DNA from: Anagrus nilaparvatae
Taxonomy: Eukaryota; Arthropoda; Insecta; Hymenoptera; Mymaridae
Length of the DNA stretch: 64,000 nt
Direction of reading: 5' to 3'
Assembly: GCA_022575985.1 (NCBI GenBank)
Contig: JAKSXM010000137.1
Span: 13,472,001-13,536,000, forward strand
Shown: in pieces, positions 49,666 through 61,868 of the stretch
Layout: every line of letters begins with the position of its first letter
Numbering within the stretch: the stretch's first letter is position 1
The notes under the pieces: generated by a model
Database searches by the model: none
Seen by the model: only the letters and a program-made list of their open reading frames with translations
Told to the model about the DNA's origin: nothing
Position numbers and translations under genes: made by a program

Positions 49666-49683
49666 CAGAACGTTGAGGCGCCA
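49666..49683 (-). other. Primer binding site of the LTR element
   Basis: On the minus strand TGGCGCCTCAACGTTCT begins two bases inside the 5' LTR end. TGGCGCC is the usual start of a site pairing with the CCA end of a tRNA. This site sets the element's orientation. Confidence 0.75.
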
Positions 49684-49685
49684 CT

Positions 49686-51147
49686 TATAACGAGGATTTT
49701 TAATTAAATAAATAATTTTGATAATATACATACATATATATTTATTAATATATTTATTCTTTAAGAGCATAGTATAAGGAAGGCTTAAAGGTAAGTGCTT
49801 CCCGAACACCAAAATAAGAACGTTTCGCGTCGCTACACACCACGGCCATGTTTCTTATATGCGTGTATTACGCACACATGTGTATACATAAGATTTGTGT
49901 ACACATTTGGAATTCGCGCTCAACATGGCTGGCGTCTGTAGCCTGATTTTTATTGGCTATTTAAAAAAATTTCAAAACTGGTGCGTAAGAACTTACCTAA
50001 GGCTCTTTTTACGATGCTTTAAGAGCGCCTTTTAATATATATATGTATGTATAATTATTTAGTAGTAGTAATGATAATAAAATAGGGGGAAATTACCTCT
50101 GTTATTCGGCTAGCTCGGCATAAGAAACGATCTCACTCGGCAAGTGGGGGAGTTCTAAGAAATAGGTATTTATGTGGGGAAATATTATTATATGTGAACA
50201 TGCACTTACACTAAAATGAATTGAACACTTATTTAATTATCATGAAATATTTAATTGAACTTATTTATATTTTATTTATAATTTTTTATTGCCTCATGGG
50301 CTTTAAAACTAAATATGAAATATAATTATTATATTAAATCATTAAATCGTTAGACAATAAACCCGCGTGGCTTTACATGAAATATTCGCGATCCGCGCGC
50401 AATCACACATACACACACTTTACGATACCGCGCTGATGTTATATCTGCTGCTGGATTCGTCTACTTGTGGATGATGTCTTCGTTGCGTCTGCCCAGATGC
50501 TGATTTATTATGTAGGCTTGTCGATGCTGGTGCAGGATTAAATCGTCTGCTGCCGGCTATCTCACTTCACACGATCGAGTTTTTATTTTATATTTTTAAA
50601 TAAAATCGCTACGCGATTTAATGGCGACCGTAGTCGGCTAATTTAATTTAAGTTATAAATTCATATAAATTAGGGTTTCACTAATAACAATAATTACACT
50701 TTATGAAATTATTTAATTAATGTAAAGATGGCTCCAAGGCAATACGCGTATCTTTACCAGTATTTCTTTGGCACTTGGAGGTGCGAAACCGTGAACTGCT
50801 CTATGGACATCGCGCGTGACTTCGCGATCCAGAGCTGAAACCGGAATGCTCGTTTTGCAAAGGAAACGGCATGGTCTTCTATTACAGCGCCGTGCGGCTG
50901 ATACTATAAATCATTATCAGTCGATATGAAAACCTATAACTTTTATTGATCGGTGCTGCTTTTTATTGATCTTCTATTAGAATTTTATTGAACTATAAAT
51001 AATATATTTGCATTTTGATTGTTGCTAGGCGGAAATCTTCTGTATTTGAGACTTGAGGCGCGCGAATATGTGTGTATGTATGTTCGCAAATATTAAATAA
51101 TTTAATATTTAATATTTGCTTGTAACGGGCAAAAATGCCTCGTTACA
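49686..51147 (-). repeat. 5' LTR of the retrotransposon (interrupted by a MITE)
   Basis: Same sequence as the other LTR apart from a 249-bp insertion at 49768-50016 plus its 9-bp target duplication, and a few single-base differences (for example CATCGCGCGTGAC against CATCACGCGTGAC). Confidence 0.92.
49768..50016. mobile_element. MITE inserted in the 5' LTR, 9-bp target duplication
   Basis: CTTTAAGAG appears on both sides of the insert but only once in the other LTR, so this is a proven insertion. The ends are imperfect inverted repeats: CATAGTATAAGGAAGGCTTA on the left and, reverse complemented, CATCGTAAAAAGAGCCTTA on the right, followed on both by GGTAAGT. A 9-bp duplication is typical of Mutator-like elements and near the 8 bp of hAT or P elements. 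No coding capacity. It postdates the retrotransposon. Confidence 0.88.
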
Positions 51148-51151
51148 CAGA

Positions 51152-53784
51152 TAAATTTAAACGAATTAATTGATAGAAAAATTTTGAGATAATAATTTTC
51201 ACAAATTTAGGTGTCAGATGTTAAAAAATCAAGCTGTAACAAATTCCTTAAGACTATAATTATATTATTTCTATGGGAAAAAATTAGGTCTCACATCCAA
51301 ATAAAAAAAAAGTAGTTCTTTATTTTTCGGCCGATAAAAATTTTTGAGATCAAAATATTTTAAGTCCTCAAATTAGATAAAATTCTAAACACAAGCACAC
51401 ACATATACAAACGTAACGTGAAATTCGTTTTTTTAGCATCTAATACCTAGTTAATTTTTAAAATATTCGTAAAAATACTATAAAAAAACCTGAACCCAAA
51501 AAGACTAATTTATCTATTTTATAATCATATAAAATAGCATACAGTTTGACATTTATTAATTTTTACTTCTTTGCGAAACTTCTTCATTATTTTGGTAAGT
51601 ATGTACCATTTTTACGTACACTGTAAAAAATCTTGGTAATCAGTAAATACTGTGGTCAAAGTATTATTTCATAATAAAATTTTTTTGGTTTTTAGATTCT
51701 CACATTGCTAATAATAATAAACTCTTTTTTAAAATATTTTCCCAATTTGACCCGAATCCCAATTTTAAAAAACATACTTGCTACAGAACCCACTAGTGTA
51801 CCTACAAGCCAGTTAATAAAATTTAAAAATATACAGCTTGTACCTAAAAATAAATGCATTAAAATACATTAAACAAGAAATACATATTAATAAATTTGCA
51901 ACCTGTATAAAAATTTATATGAAATAAAAAAATTTTTTTCAATTTCTCAGTGCTACACCAAACCGGAAATAGTTAAATTATCATAAAATAAAATAGAATA
52001 CATTAAGTAAAAAAAAAAAGTCGTTATAAGATTCTCGATTTAGCCATTATAAATAATATTATATTATAATATGATGGTTTTATATAATAGGGAATCTTTT
52101 TCCTGGTTAAGGTGCCAACGCGGAAGAAGATTTTAATATATTATTATTATTAAGGGTTTATTATATAAAGTAGTAAGAGTAGTTATTATGGAGGTATCCC
52201 TTCCTTAAAAAAATATTTATCCTATCATTTTTTTAACTCCCTGTTTTATGCATGTGATGATATTATTTTTTATTCTATTGTTTTCTGAGCTTTTTACCAT
52301 AAATTGCAGTATTCTCCTATGAGTTGTTATATAAATTTTTTAACCTATACACTGACATGGATTATATTATATTTTTTTTTCCTTGATGCGCTTGTTAAGA
52401 AGACACAATTTTTTTTTTAGATTTTTTGCAGCTGCTTTTTTTTTGTGTTGTAGTTTTAGAGCTTTTTTTCTTTTATTCATAGGTTTTGATTATATTTCTT
52501 AGAAAATTTTACCTGTAAAAAAGGAATAAATTGAACACCTTTTTTTTTTTTTGAATTTTATATAAGAAAAAAAGTGCATTGTCTGAGATTACGCATCAAT
52601 GATTTATGTGTAATTTACAGAGATTTATTTAACTTTTTTTTGGCTTTGTTCAAATCTTTTTCAACATGTGTTGTTAAAAGTTTTGAAGAAATGGAAGAAG
52701 AAAAAAATTCACTTATTATTATTTTAATGCAGTATGAGTAAGTAATATTGCACTTCTTTTATTTACTTACACGTATTATCTGTTTTTAAAAGATGTATTG
52801 TTAGAGAGGTGTGAGAAATAAAAAAATTTTTTTGTTCTTAATTTTACTTTTTATTATGAAATATTAAATTACTATCATATTTTGTGTCAACCTTCTTTGA
52901 CTAAAGGATAAAGCGTTAAAATTGAAAGACTTAACTTTGAATAATAAATTGACAGAGAGGATACTAAAAAAATCTCAAGCTATTATGGATGTGGGTAAAT
53001 GACTCCCATAAAGGGTAGGTGGAAAAAAATTCAAAAAAAAATTTTTTATTAGCAACTATAAAACAAAAAGGAAAAAAAGTGACTACTGAGGCTTCGGAAA
53101 GAAATTTACATGTGATATGGGAATCTAAGATTTTTATGCTCATGTGCATGAAATCAGTCCAAAATATTTTCTAAACTTATATTTCGACAAATCTAATCAA
53201 CTTCATCAGAGCCAAAATTTGTTTACATTTTTAATATTTTCACGATCCAAGCAAACATAAATTGTCAGATTTTTTTTAGCAATGAAAATTTCAGATAATT
53301 TTTGGCTGCATTTGCATTAATTGGAAACAAGAAAATAATGTTTGCCTTTTTTAAAGATAATTTTAGGAAAATAAAATAATGATTTTAGACAAATATTTGA
53401 AATTCACATAACAATAATCTTTATTGACGAGTTTACATGTACCATGTTCCTGCCCCAATTTAGGCAAAAGTAATTATTGGGAATTAGATATTTTTTGTTA
53501 AATTAAAAATTTCAAGCCTCTAGAAATGAAAGAAGATAATAAAAATTAAAAAAAATTTTTCGATAAAGAGTGACATTTAAAAAAAAAAAAACTCCCACAA
53601 GTCAATAATCGAATAAAAACAATTTCAAAATATTTCAAAAGCTCGTTTAAAAATTTAAGTCTCAAAATTAGCAAATAAATAAGTAAAATTAAAAAAAAAA
53701 AAGTAATTTTTCCCTAGTGAAATTATTTTGACTTTTCTACTTCTATTGCCACAAAGAATCAAACTTCTGAAAATTTTAAATCTG
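51152..53784. other. No gene seen
   Basis: AT-rich spacer with long T runs; short minus-strand open frame at 52964-53149 judged chance. Confidence 0.55.
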
Positions 53785-54159
53785 CACTGTAAAAAGTAAC
53801 TTTCTTAGATTTACAAAAAAAAATATAATTTTTTCGAAAAATTAGTGAATTTTCAAAAAGTTTGTAAATATTCGATAAAAATCGTAAATTTACTAAATTT
53901 AGTATATTATCGAAAAATTCGAGAATTCTCGATTTTTTTTTTGTGATTTTACGAAAAAAGTTGTACCTAAATTCACAACTATTTTTTGTAAATTTTTGAA
54001 AAAAATTGTAAATTATCGATTTTTTTGTGAAATCTCCAATTTTTCGATAATATTCTAAATTTAGTAAATTTACGATTTTTTTCGAATATTTACAAATTTT
54101 TTCGAAAATTTACTAATTTTTCGAAAATGTTCTAAAATGAAAGTTTTTTTTTTACAGTG
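53785..54159. mobile_element. CACTG-ended foldback element, copy 2
   Basis: Same ends and interior as the copy at 10189, flanked by TG on both sides. Parts of the interior differ by small deletions. Confidence 0.8.
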
Positions 54160-54674
54160 TGGAAACCAAGTTTGCAAAAAAATTATAAATGAAAATTTCA
54201 AAAAAATCGAATTATATTGACATATTAATTTCTCATTTTTTTGGCTTAAAATAAGCACTGGGAATACAAATAAAAAAATTTTCCACGTATAATTTTTTAA
54301 TTATGGTCATTTAATGGTCAACGTATTTTTGAATTGTAAGATTAACATCATAATCCAATATTCAAAAAGTTAAGTTTAACAATTTCGTTCATGCTTAATT
54401 AAAATGGTTTTATTTTTTATCAGATCTGCTATTATGTATAGGTAATGATTCATTCTGTATATTTTAATATATAAATGTATGTATTATGCCCATGTACAAT
54501 ATATAAAATTTTATCGTGATGAAGTATTATTTTTGCAAAAAAAAAATCAATTATAAAATTAAACAATCTTAATATTTCATTTACTTTTCTGAGTCAAAAA
54601 AAGCCTATTTTCTACCTTAGGGATTCGGATTTTTTGCCCATTATATTTAAAATTATATTAACCAAAAAACTTGT

Positions 54675-54890
54675 TAATAGGAAGGGGTATCTCGGGAATT
54701 CGAAAATAAAGGGGGGGGGGGTCAAATGGGACTTATCATAATTTCGATTTAGGGACTTAGTATATAATCTGAGTTGAGGGACTTCTAATAATTTGGGCTA
54801 AGGGACTTAGAATATTTTCGTTTTAGGGACTTAGAATAATATGGATTAAGGGAATTAGAATAATTTGGATTTAGAATCAGTAGCTGATGG
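54675..54890. repeat. Same family, copy
   Basis: GGGGGGGGGGTCAAATGGGA followed by six units and TTTGGATTTAGAATC. Confidence 0.6.
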
Positions 54891-57800
54891 TAGCTGATCA
54901 CAGATTTTGGGATTCTGCATATGAAAAATTTCTGGAATATTTCTTTATATTTGGAATAAACACATTTTAAAACGTTCCAATTATATGATATTTTTTTAAA
55001 TAAACTCGACTGTTCAACTCATTTATCATTCACAAAGTTCCTAAATTGTTATTAAGAGCCCCAAATATTGGATTAAATTTCACTAGGATTTGAGGATATT
55101 TTCTTAAGGTTGCTCTATATATTAGAAAACCTATATATTAGAACTTTTATCATCGGTGCCAAACCCCTTCCCCCAACCCCCTTCAGTTTATGCTAACTGA
55201 AAAATTAAGAATTCAGAAGCTAATATGAAACTATTTGGATAAAAATTTTTCCTATAGTGTTAAGATAATTTATAAATAATTTATTATTTAAGTTGTTTTT
55301 ACGAAGTGAACTGTAAAATTAAAGTACATGAGTATTAGTCAATTGAAGAATAAAGATTTACTCGTAATACAGCTCAAAAAACAAATACAATAAAAATTAG
55401 TGAAAACATTTAAATTATCAAAAAATTTTTAAATCTATTGTGTACAGTTTCAAATAAAAATAATTTAGTTTCTGTAAAAATGAATAGATGAATTAGAATA
55501 GAGTTTTTTTTTAATAAAAAACAAAAAAAATATTTATTTTTTAATATATGTATATTTGTAAGAATAATGCTGAGTCTTTTTTTAAAATACATTCATAAAA
55601 AATTTATTAGGAAGGGTCATGTATTTAGGTTACTATTTCAACTTATGTGTTCAATACCTTAACAATGCAATCAGAAAAAATTTTTTCCCAAACATATTTT
55701 ATAGTTTTTGAATTTTATCTTTGGTACCTGCTTTTTTTGGGGGAAGGAAAATGGAAAATTTTTAAATGATTAACAAATTTTTGCAAGTTTTCATGAAAAT
55801 TTCATTTTGTTATACTTTTGAAAATTGGTTTTGAGATATTTGAGATTTTTTGGAGCTCTATAAGTTAATAAAATAAAAAGAAAATCAATTTCCAAGGCTT
55901 TAAAATTATTTTGAGAAATTAATATTTTTAAAAAACTTCGGTGAAAAATCAATCCAAGACCTAAAATTACTCACTGAGACGAAAATTTTGAAGGAAAAAA
56001 ACTTAGGTCTGGTTAAATAATCTGGCCCTGAACATATATTAATCTGGCAGTTACTTTGAAAAGATGCTTGAATTCTCAATTACCGGATATAATTAGTTGC
56101 CATTTGCCAAAAACAGTAAGGTTCCCAAAATTATAGCTTAATTAATCTCTCTCAAGCATTGACACCAAGCACGAGAAAATAACATTGTTTGCTATGTGAC
56201 CAAAAAATCGCACAATAAAAGCCTGTGCGAAAAAAAAAACGAATAGTAAAATTATCCTCTACAATTTTTGTAAATACAAATTAATAAATATTGGTAAAAA
56301 AACCAAAAAGTTAGTTATTTTATTAAACAATTATATGTACTTGCACATTCCAATATAAAAATTTGAAAATTTTTCTTTATTATTATTGGGTAAATAAAAA
56401 TAAAATTTTACTAAAAAGATTGAGGTTTCAGTTTTGCAAACAAATTTCTTTAGTAAATTTTACTAAAAATTTATAGTGACTGTTAACCAAACTGAATTTA
56501 GTAAACAAAAACGTAATTTTGGTTATATTTACGAAATTTTTGGTATGCTTTGTAATTCGATGCTCTGAAAAATATTTCTGGTTATGGCAGCAACTTAAAA
56601 AATTTTTGAACCAAAAAAATTGCAACCATTTGAAAGAAAACAAAAATCCAGCTCCCACAACCGAAATTTCAGTAACAGCATACGGATTTTATTTGGGTGT
56701 CCCAATAGTTAGCAGTAATTAATTATCATTTTGGAACCTTATTTTTTTGGTAAATGTCAACTAATTTTACCCATTGAATAAAAGTCGAAACAGTTTTTTA
56801 AAATAACTGCCAAGCAGACTGTTTGATTAAAAATTAAAACTTTTTATAAATCTTGAACCGTTTTTTTCCCAGTGATTTAATCCTTAAAATCTTAAATTCA
56901 ATGTATTTTTTGAATATTAATAACAAAAACTTTACATCAAAGTCTTATTTAAATTATAAATAGGTCAAAATACATAAATAAAAATTTGCAAATTCTTTAT
57001 AAAATATCAATGCCAAAATCTTTCTGTGTACATATTTCTCTTATTCATAACAAAAAATAAAAAACTACGAAATTTTTACTCTACATTTTTGTATTGTAAT
57101 GCCATATTATATAAAAAATTTTGGTTACATTGTAGTACACATATCGTCTAATATTAATATACACAACAATAATCGAAAAAAAAAATTGAAAAAAAAAATA
57201 TTATCGCTTTGATGAAGGATCGTGAAAAAAAAGGGGGAATAGAAAGGATAAAATGAGCCTGACAGTCAAAGCCAGCTGCTCTCTTTTATTATAAACTATA
57301 AACTAAAAACATATAAAGTTCCTCTATAATACTAAATTTGGGGCACCTACATACTATAATAACCAATAAGATATTATATCCGACTATTCATTAGCTTGCC
57401 ACGTACCAACTGCAAATGCGTTAAAATAAAATTGAAAAAAAAAGAATTAAGGATTCTTGTTTAGATTGCCTTTGTTAATATTAAAAATATTTTGGCTTGT
57501 ATTTAATGTAAAATTTTCGATATAAATTGTTTTTTTAATATATGTTGTAATCATGATAATAATAAATAAAAATATTTGCCTCAAGCTTACGTGTCCAAAT
57601 ATTAGACTGGAAGCTATTTGAAAGTTTGATTACTAATTAATATCTATTCAACTGAAAAAAGTAATTTGAGTACCTTAAAATTTCTGAGCTTTAGGCTTTT
57701 TATATCTGATTAAATTATACAATTAAATTATATTGAAGAAAATAAAATATATGGATACAATTAATTTTCCAAAAAGGACCCAGGCTAATGTATACTTATT

Positions 57801-60239
57801 AAATATACTTCAAGTAGTTTATATTTTATTTAAATTTTTTACTTTTATGCATAAATTATTCCAAAACTTTACATATACTATTTCAAAAAAAACCTCGCAA
57901 GCGTAGAAAATTCTTTTAGTTTTTAAACTTTTATTGAAAATTCCAAAATTAACAAGGTTTTGAGATTAGCCGGTAGGACCTTCTGGTTAGGATTTTAAGT
58001 TTATATTTATATAACTATGGGAAATTGTTAAATTTAATTGTAAAAAAATCCACACCAAAAAGTCCTACTAGCTCCTAATCTCAAAATAGTTTTGGAGTTT
58101 TCAATAAACTGTGAAAATTTTTAAAATGAAAATATTAATAACTGGTATTTGGGATTTTTAACACACCAAAAGAGCTTAAAAATACAACGTAAAAATATTA
58201 GGTTTCCCGTCGACGTTTTAGGTACTGGTTTATAATATAAAGTAACTTTTCCTCCAAAATCTAAATTCACCTTTTATAGGAGAAAAATACAGGTTTTAGT
58301 TTTCTATAGGGTCCTAATTTTCAGCGACTAATTTTAAAAGTTTTGCAGATTTTGATTCAATATTTTTTAGAGGAGGAACCTATGAATTTTTGAATTAATA
58401 GTTAAGGGTTGTCTTTCAGACTAAAATTAGGGCAGTTCAGAGTATATTTTATCTCAATCAGTATATTTTACTCAAAGTGCGTCAAATTTCATGCATTGAG
58501 CTTGCAAGCATCGATTCTATTAATTAATTACTATGGCAGAAAGATTCAAAATACTTAGGCTCATGGTTTTAAGTTTGGTTATGCAACATTATTTATTTGT
58601 AAATAAACGAAAGATGACAAACAGATGTTTAAGAATGATAAAATGATTTATTATACCTTTTTTTTTAAATAAGAATCGATGTGAGACAAAACTATAATTT
58701 TTATATGATAATATGCACATATGCACGTGTTCAATAAACACGTATTTAGGGATATTTTAATATATAGGTATATATACCTAAATAATTATAATAGCAAGTT
58801 CTTTATACCTATATTAGTTATGGTTCATAAACTTTGTTAAAATATAATATATCCTTATATATTTAAGTTTGATAATATATAGCTATACATACATGGATTA
58901 GCCTGGTAGTTAAATTTTGAAAAAATGTTTCGATATAATTGGTATATTTTTATACTTTATATACTGATAATTTTTTCAACATTATTTTTGAACTGATGAA
59001 CTTAAAAAAACATTTAAGTATTTCAAATTTTTCAATTAATTTTTAGAGGAACCTTTACTATAGGTAAAATTTTGATTTGCTTGATTATTAACACGTTTTG
59101 GGATTCCCAGATCCTAAAAAACCAATTTTTACGTCACATCTACATTTACCATTTTGTTCTACTTAAGGTGTATACCAAAAATTTTTTTTTTCAAAAATTT
59201 GTTCACCTAAAAATATAGAACTATACTTTTTATTTTAATTTGAAATAATATCTATTATCGATAAAAGTACTTTATTTTCAAGAAGTTTTCAAATTTGCAA
59301 ATATTTTTTGTCGCAACATTTTTTTCTCCATTTGAACCTAATAAATTCGAGCCTATGTATACAATGAATAGATGAAATTGTGCCTTTTAGTAAGTTTGTC
59401 AGTTCAAAAAATGGAAAAGTCTTTAAATTGTCCAATTCGTGGAGAAATTTGGTTCCCAGGTCATTTTAATGCCTCTGAATAATTATATTGCCTTAACGCG
59501 TGTACGAAAAGGCGCATCCTTATGATCTCAGAAACTGATCGGTGAATCAAAAATCCCCTGGAGCTATTTTTTTGAAATTATGGTAAAGTATCAACAACAA
59601 ATCGATGAAACAAAAAAATTTAGTAAAAATTTTTCAAATTGTATTTAATTGTGCCTCCTCCAGTTTGGCTAAATTTCATTAATTTGTTGTCGAGCAATCA
59701 CAAAAGCACTGATTTTCAATATCCAATAATTAAGAAAAAAATTCTAAAAATTAAACATTTTTTTAAATTTTAAGTGATCTGAAGGAAGTGTAATGACCTC
59801 TTATCAAAAAATGTTAATTTATAGATAACAATTTTTTTTTTTATAAGTTTTAAATATTTTTATATAAGCCCAGATAAAAGAAAATTCTTTTTCAATCCTT
59901 ATTTATGATTACATTATAAATAATAGTTTTCAATTTATGAGGGTGAGGGCGTGGGTCCCATCAAGGTTTTGTAAGGAGAAAATACTCAATAAATATGAGA
60001 TCGTGCCAGAAATAAAAAGCCTTAGCTTTTTTATAATTCTTTTCGATTTTTTTATGTTAAAAAGTGTCAACTTTTTTTTTATCTCATAAGATATATTTTC
60101 TCAAGCAAATAAAAGTCTATTAATAATTATTTTACACGTTTGTTTAAAAAAAACGCCAATTTTTTCAATTTAATTTAATACGGAATCTAGGACTTATTTT
60201 ACCTGGGTAGAAACATCTAAAAGGTATAACGCTAAATAT
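54891..60239. other. No gene seen apart from repeats
   Basis: AT-rich. Overlapping short frames at 56428-56722 on both strands have no exon borders. A GGTTCCTC-type relic lies at 59045. Confidence 0.55.
59045..59330. repeat. Diverged relative of the GGTTCCTC element
   Basis: Shares GAGGAACC..T..TATAGGT, CACGTTTTGGGATTCC and CTAAAAAACC with the start of the 28380 element. It is truncated and decayed. Confidence 0.45.
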
Positions 60240-60350
60240 GTAAACGGTATATGGAACATGTTTATACTTGAAAAAGGCTCCAAATTCAGAGCGGAAGTTA
60301 AAGTTGGCATTCTTAGAGGGGGGGGGGGGTATAATGAACTTAGAATAATT
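60240..60350. repeat. Same family, fragment; continues at 61475-61560
   Basis: ATGGAACATGTTTATACTTG, an 11-G tract, GAACTTAGAATAATTTCAAT, then the TA-flanked element, after which AGGGACTTAAAATATTTTGG resumes. The TA-flanked element has therefore jumped into a copy of this family. Confidence 0.65.
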
Positions 60351-60359
60351 TCAATATTA

Positions 60360-61472
60360 CTTCAGTCAAAATAGGGGGGGGGGGTATACTTACGGTTGCG
60401 AATAGGGGATTTGCTCTAGTATAGATTTTTCGGGTCGCTGAACACGAAAATCGGGGTCATTTGGTAAAGAAAATGGGGCTTCACCTTTAAATTTGCAAAA
60501 ACTACCCCCAAAAGGGTGTATTTTTGATATATTCGCATTCTGAGCCGATTTATTTGCCCAAAAATTGGTTTCTAAGGGTTTTTTGGGTCGCTAATTAAGA
60601 ATCTCGATGATTTTTTAAGGTAACATTAATATTTCACCCTTAAATTAGCTAAAACTAACCTCCAAAAGGGGTGTTTTCGCTATTTTCGCACTTTTCGTGA
60701 CCAGAGTAGGTCCACAAGGGTTTTGTGGGTCGCTGAAAAAGAATTTCATGGATTTTTTTATGAACAATTAATATATCACCTCTAAATTAACTTAAACTAC
60801 CCCTAAAATGGACGTTTTTGCTATGTTTGCATTTCGTACGCCCAGATTAGGTCCATAGGGTTTTTTGGATCGCTGAAAACGAAATTCATGGATTTTTTTA
60901 TGAATAATTAATATTTCACCCCTAAATTAGCTAAAACTAACCCCTAAAATTTACGACCCAAAAAACCCTATAGACCTAATCTGGGCGTACAAAATGCAGA
61001 AATAGCAAAAACGTCCATTTTAGGGGTAGTTTTAGCTAATTTAGGGGTGATATATTAATTGTTCATAAAAAAATCCATAAAATTTGTTTTCAGAGACCCA
61101 AAAAACCCTTGTGGACCTAATCTGGTCACTAAAAAGACGAAAATAGCGAAAACACCCCTTTTGGGGGTAGCTTTAGCTAATTTAAGGGTGAAATATTAAT
61201 GTTCACTTAAAAAATCATCAAGATTCTTAATTAACGACCCAAAAAACCCTTACAAACCAATTCTTGGGCAAATCTATCGACTCAGAACGCGAATATATAA
61301 AAAATACACCCTTTCGGGGGTAGTTTTTGCTAATTTAAGGGTGAAGCCCCATTTTCTTTACTAAATGACCCCGATTTTCGTGTTCAGCGACCCAAAAAAT
61401 CTATACTAGAGCAAATCTCGTATTCGCAACCGTAAGTACAACGCCCCCCCCCCCCCCCGTACTTGACTAGAG
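60360..61472. mobile_element. TA-flanked repeat family, 1.1-kb complete foldback member
   Basis: TA-CTTCAGTCAAAATAGGGG at the left, TACTTGACTAGAG-TA at the right, G11/C15 tracts just inside the ends, and two arms of about 550 bp that are nearly complementary. Each arm holds four units of about 125 bp. The centre is near 60950. Confidence 0.85.
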
Positions 61473-61809
61473 TATATGTATAGGGACTTAAAATATTTTG
61501 GGTTTAGGGACTTAGAATAATTTTAATTTAGGAACTTGATTTTTTTGGGCCTCTGGTTTCGTAAATCGGGAAACCAAGACTTCGCTGGTGCGAAAATAAT
61601 TCAATCAATGAATATCTTAAATTATAGAAAAACTATTCTTTCCGCGGGTTCTTTTGTAATAATCAAAAACCAGATTATATAGGTTTTCAGAGCTGCTACT
61701 TACGAATTTAAGGGTTCTGTGTATGGAAATTGTGTCAAACACTCTATAATTGGAAAAATACACCCCCACATTCACAAACCATGTCAAGATGTAATTATGA
61801 TCTCAAGTA

Positions 61810-61868
61810 CACTGTAAAAAGTAACTTTCTTAGATTTACAAAAAAAATAGAATTTTTTCGAAAAATTA
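61810..61868. mobile_element. CACTG-ended element, copy 3, left part only
   Basis: CACTGTAAAAAGTAACTTTC and the next 38 bases match the other copies, then the match stops where another inverted-repeat element starts. Confidence 0.75.

Larger units (their letters stand above)
44267..51147 (-). mobile_element. LTR retrotransposon on the minus strand, young, without polymerase
   Basis: Two long direct repeats (44267-45469 and 49686-51147) bound a 4.2-kb interior. The element is flanked by CAGA on both sides (44263-44266 and 51148-51151), a 4-bp target duplication. Read on the minus strand the LTR starts TGTAACGAGG and ends CTCGTTATA. Directly inside the right-hand (5') LTR is TGGCGCCTCAACGTTCT, a tRNA-like primer binding site, and directly inside the left-hand (3') LTR is a purine tract (AAGCGGGGAGCT). 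The only long ORF has 531 codons; no protease, reverse transcriptase or integrase is visible, so it should depend on another element. Outside the MITE insertion the two LTRs differ at only a handful of positions. Confidence 0.92.
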
